NCBI RefSeq assembly: GCF_037038585.1 | Contig: NC_092522.1 | Location: 51,428,161-51,492,160, forward strand | Reading direction: 5' to 3' | DNA: 64,000 nucleotides | DNA from: Patagioenas fasciata | Lineage: Eukaryota > Chordata > Aves > Columbiformes > Columbidae | Notes under the pieces: model-generated | Database searches by the model: none | The model's input: only the letters and a program-made list of their open reading frames with translations | Told to the model about the DNA's origin: nothing | Shown: positions 62,801 through 64,000 of the stretch, piece after piece | Layout: every line of letters begins with the position of its first letter | How positions within the stretch are numbered: position 1 is the first letter of the stretch | Program-made: the position numbers and the translations under genes

Positions 62801-64000
62801 ATACTAATGATACAGAAATACACTTTGAAATGATACAGAAATACACTTTCTTCTCTAGAAGACTACAGACCCCTTTTTTTCCATGTACCCTTTTCCAATG
62901 AGAGCAATAAAATACAGAATTAATCGGAGTCATACTAGTTACTACTGCTATTTGAAAGCCTGTCATGTTTTAGATGGAACAGAATGGTATTAACCAACTG
63001 AAAACGAAATTATATGGTAACTTAATAATTGCAGGTTTATGTGACTGATTTGGAATTATCAGTTCAGAAGTAATTTCTGAGTTTACAATTCCTTTTTACT
63101 TTAATGAGAACATTGTAACATCTGTAAACAAAAAGGGTTTCAGCATGTGCTGGAACTATCAGGCTCCCAGAACAATTTCACTTCAGATTGGAAAGGAATG
63201 GTGTTGCTAGAGCTCTTCTAAATCCTGCAGAGGTGGGGAAGGGAGGAAATCTTACCTCACAGCCTATTCATTCCAAGAACTTAGTAAGATTTTATAAACA
63301 CAATTGGACAAAACATCAAATACACAGTTTTACATTAGACCACTGCCACAACAGACAAATCAAGTGTGCAAGCAGAACACAACATCTGAAGGTAAGGAAA
63401 CACAGGGAAAGGAGTCACCACGTCTGGAAACACTCAGATGCATGCTTACAGTTAACTTACTACTTATTGTAGCACAATGATTTTTGATTTGAACACCCAA
63501 AGATACCAAATTATCATCCAAAGCATAGAGGACGGTTATTAATAATATCAAGAATTGAAACGGGAAAGAGATATTGAAGAGAAAGAAGCAAACATACCAA
63601 ATCTAGAACAGAGATTGCGGGCACAGCAGTCTGCTGCAGGTAGTAAGAAAGGGGAAAAAAAGAAAGATACACAGTGAAAATAAAGATAGGTTAGACTTCT
63701 ACTATTTCAAAAGCGCTTTATTTGTTAAGTCAGCTGCTTTAGAATGAGGAACTGAATTGACATAAACCTGAAATACAGAAATGAAAACAGTCAAATAATC
63801 CAAAACTTTTACCAGAATCAGTCTGATTCATTCAAAACCTCAGTATTTCTCCAGAGGTAGTACATATCACATCTCTAGTAGTACAGATAGTGAAATGTCA
63901 CCAAAATGGAAACATTACTTCAGTTCAAGACGACTGTTATTTTTTAGTTCCAAAATGCTGGCAGAATTTCAAGCACAAATAGTATTTTAAATCCAGCATG
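48875..64000 (-). CDS. AFDN: AFDN (afadin) 3' part: last exons and 3' UTR, open at the right edge
   Basis: Afadin is an actin-filament-binding scaffold at adherens junctions that links nectins to the cytoskeleton. Only the C-terminal part is here. Coding pieces on the minus strand: 63598-63633 (probable), 58887-59021, 56382-56898 (or 56607-56898), 52132-52216 and 50900-51044. Recognised afadin segments are RREAEEK-RRQEEEYYSRLEAERRRQ, PPPPPQRNTSYLKTQVLSPD, GTTGAAVGAH, LTFRERQRLFSQGQDVSNKV and the terminal LENELNTK. Splice phases agree throughout. This part of the long isoform holds the F-actin-binding region and proline-rich stretches. The 3' UTR runs from 50899 to an AATAAA at 48892-48897. 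KIF25 follows downstream about 4 kb away. The N-terminal RA, FHA, DIL and PDZ domains lie beyond the window. Confidence 0.93.
48892..48897 (-). terminator. AFDN poly(A) signal
   Basis: AATAAA on the minus strand, about 2 kb after the AFDN stop. Repeats and the KIF25 CpG island follow further downstream. Confidence 0.65.
50900..51044 (-). CDS. AFDN: AFDN last coding exon
   Basis: Reads QDTDLPGAPENLTFRERQRL, then FSQGQDVSNKVKASRKLMEL and ENELNTK before TAA (50902-50900). This is almost identical to the C-terminus of mammalian l-afadin, part of the F-actin-binding region. The acceptor is ttttttcag. Confidence 0.97.
52132..52216 (-). CDS. AFDN: AFDN penultimate coding exon
   Basis: Eighty-five nt reading INSYTGTTGAAVGAHEVYRD then PRDKRSK plus AG. 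It corresponds to the human segment PNSYPGSTGAAVGAHDACRD followed by a basic KRSKSQ. The acceptor follows a long T run on the minus strand (ttttttgcataag) and the donor is gtgaca. Phase 1 in, phase 2 out. Confidence 0.93.
52217..56381. other. AFDN intron before the penultimate coding exon
   Basis: About 4.2 kb with no supported exon. Contains a TTTG-rich tract at 54600-54640. Several 60-97-codon frames lack matching splice sites. Confidence 0.6.
56382..56898 (-). CDS. AFDN: AFDN large proline-rich exon with two possible donors
   Basis: Reads RRQEEEYYSRLEAERRRQHD, then a proline-rich part (SNAPPPPPQRNTSYLKTQVL), an acidic run (AYNDDDEEEEDSNLAG) and a polar, proline-rich extension ending NKPSFIPASSSK. 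The acceptor is gggcttgcag. The outer donor is gtagac (exon end 56382); an internal donor gtcagg follows LAG (exon end 56607). Both leave one base, so either isoform joins the next exon in frame. The poly-proline runs suit profilin, EVH1 or SH3 partners (inference). Confidence 0.93.
58021..58073. repeat. AT microsatellite
   Basis: About 50 bp of TATATATAAAATTATATATA type sequence in an AFDN intron. Confidence 0.9.
58887..59021 (-). CDS. AFDN: AFDN coiled-coil exon (E/R/Q-rich)
   Basis: About 45 codons reading LQDEERRRQQQLEEMRKREA, then EDRARQEEERRQQEEERTRR and EAEEK. This is the highly charged helix of l-afadin. The donor is gttgtg after AAG at phase 0. Two acceptors are possible: gttag (start 59021) or ttacag six bases on (start 59015). 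Both keep the frame, differing by Leu-Gln. Confidence 0.92.
62245..62400 (-). repeat. possible old CR1-like remnant
   Basis: CTGATGATGCTGTCTGCCTC then CACAATTCCCTGTCGCAGAA and GGCAAAGTACTTTATC resemble a widespread, diverged antisense LINE-derived segment, also suspected at 21.85 kb. Pattern memory only. Confidence 0.35.
62806..62849 (+). repeat. 23-bp tandem duplication
   Basis: AATGATACAGAAATACACTTT is repeated with a period of 23 bp (62806 and 62829), without mismatches in the 21-bp core. This suggests a recent duplication. Confidence 0.85.
63598..63633 (-). CDS. AFDN: probable AFDN 36-nt exon
   Basis: Twelve codons reading QTAVPAISVLDL, with a strong pyrimidine tract (tttttttcccctttc) before a tandem cagcag acceptor, and donor gtatgt. 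Phase 0 in and out, compatible with the next exon. Strand and position fit AFDN. I do not recall this segment with certainty from the family, so the assignment is inferred. Confidence 0.55.

Larger units (their letters stand above)
59022..63597. other. AFDN intron (about 4.6 kb)
   Basis: No exon is firmly supported. A stretch near 61532-61564 (minus) reads IHDEEQQLRRK before a GT, but its acceptor is poor. An old repeat-like segment lies at 62245-62400 and a 23-bp tandem duplication at 62806. Confidence 0.5.

Noticed and set aside
1-64000. CRISPR arrays, operons, tRNA or rRNA genes
   Set aside because: No repeat-spacer pattern, no cloverleaf or A/B-box arrangement and no rRNA-like sequence was seen; the DNA is clearly animal nuclear.

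Overview
The window is vertebrate nuclear DNA, almost certainly from a bird. The evidence is multi-exon genes with GT-AG introns, several CR1 retrotransposon fragments of avian type (some with the ATTCTATGAT tail), a solo LTR resembling avian ERVL LTRs, one CpG island, and low gene density. No bacterial, plasmid or CRISPR features are present.

Two protein genes, both on the minus strand and head to tail, account for all the coding sequence I can support. Right part (about 48.87-64 kb): the 3' end of AFDN (afadin). Visible are a probable 36-nt exon at the right edge, a charged coiled-coil exon, a large proline-rich exon with two in-frame splice donors, a small penultimate exon, the last coding exon, and a 2-kb 3' UTR ending at an AATAAA. 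Middle and left (about 3.2-44.8 kb): a complete KIF25 kinesin gene. It starts in a CpG island at 44.3-45.1 kb and ends at 3235. I traced 13 coding exons by translation and splice phase. Joining exons 5 and 7 in frame needs one more short exon, for which I propose a 34-nt candidate at 25401-25434. With it the protein is 536 aa: an N-terminal coiled coil, then a complete motor domain with intact P-loop, switch I (one substitution) and switch II. The AFDN-KIF25 order and orientation match human 6q27.

The rest is intron and intergenic DNA. It holds CR1 pieces, two non-autonomous copies of one Tc1/mariner-like transposon (28.3 and 39.7 kb) that keep a broken transposase C-terminus, a 734-bp solo LTR flanked by GATAT duplications, AT/GT microsatellites, A/T homopolymers, a purine tract and a G-quadruplex motif.

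I see no wholly new biological system. The best leads are the KIF25 gene structure (candidate microexon, candidate poison exon, stop codon overlapping a poly(A) signal, possible RFX X-box), the AFDN splicing choices and the mariner pair. Exon coordinates come from reading by eye. Family assignments rest on recalled conserved motifs, not on database searches.
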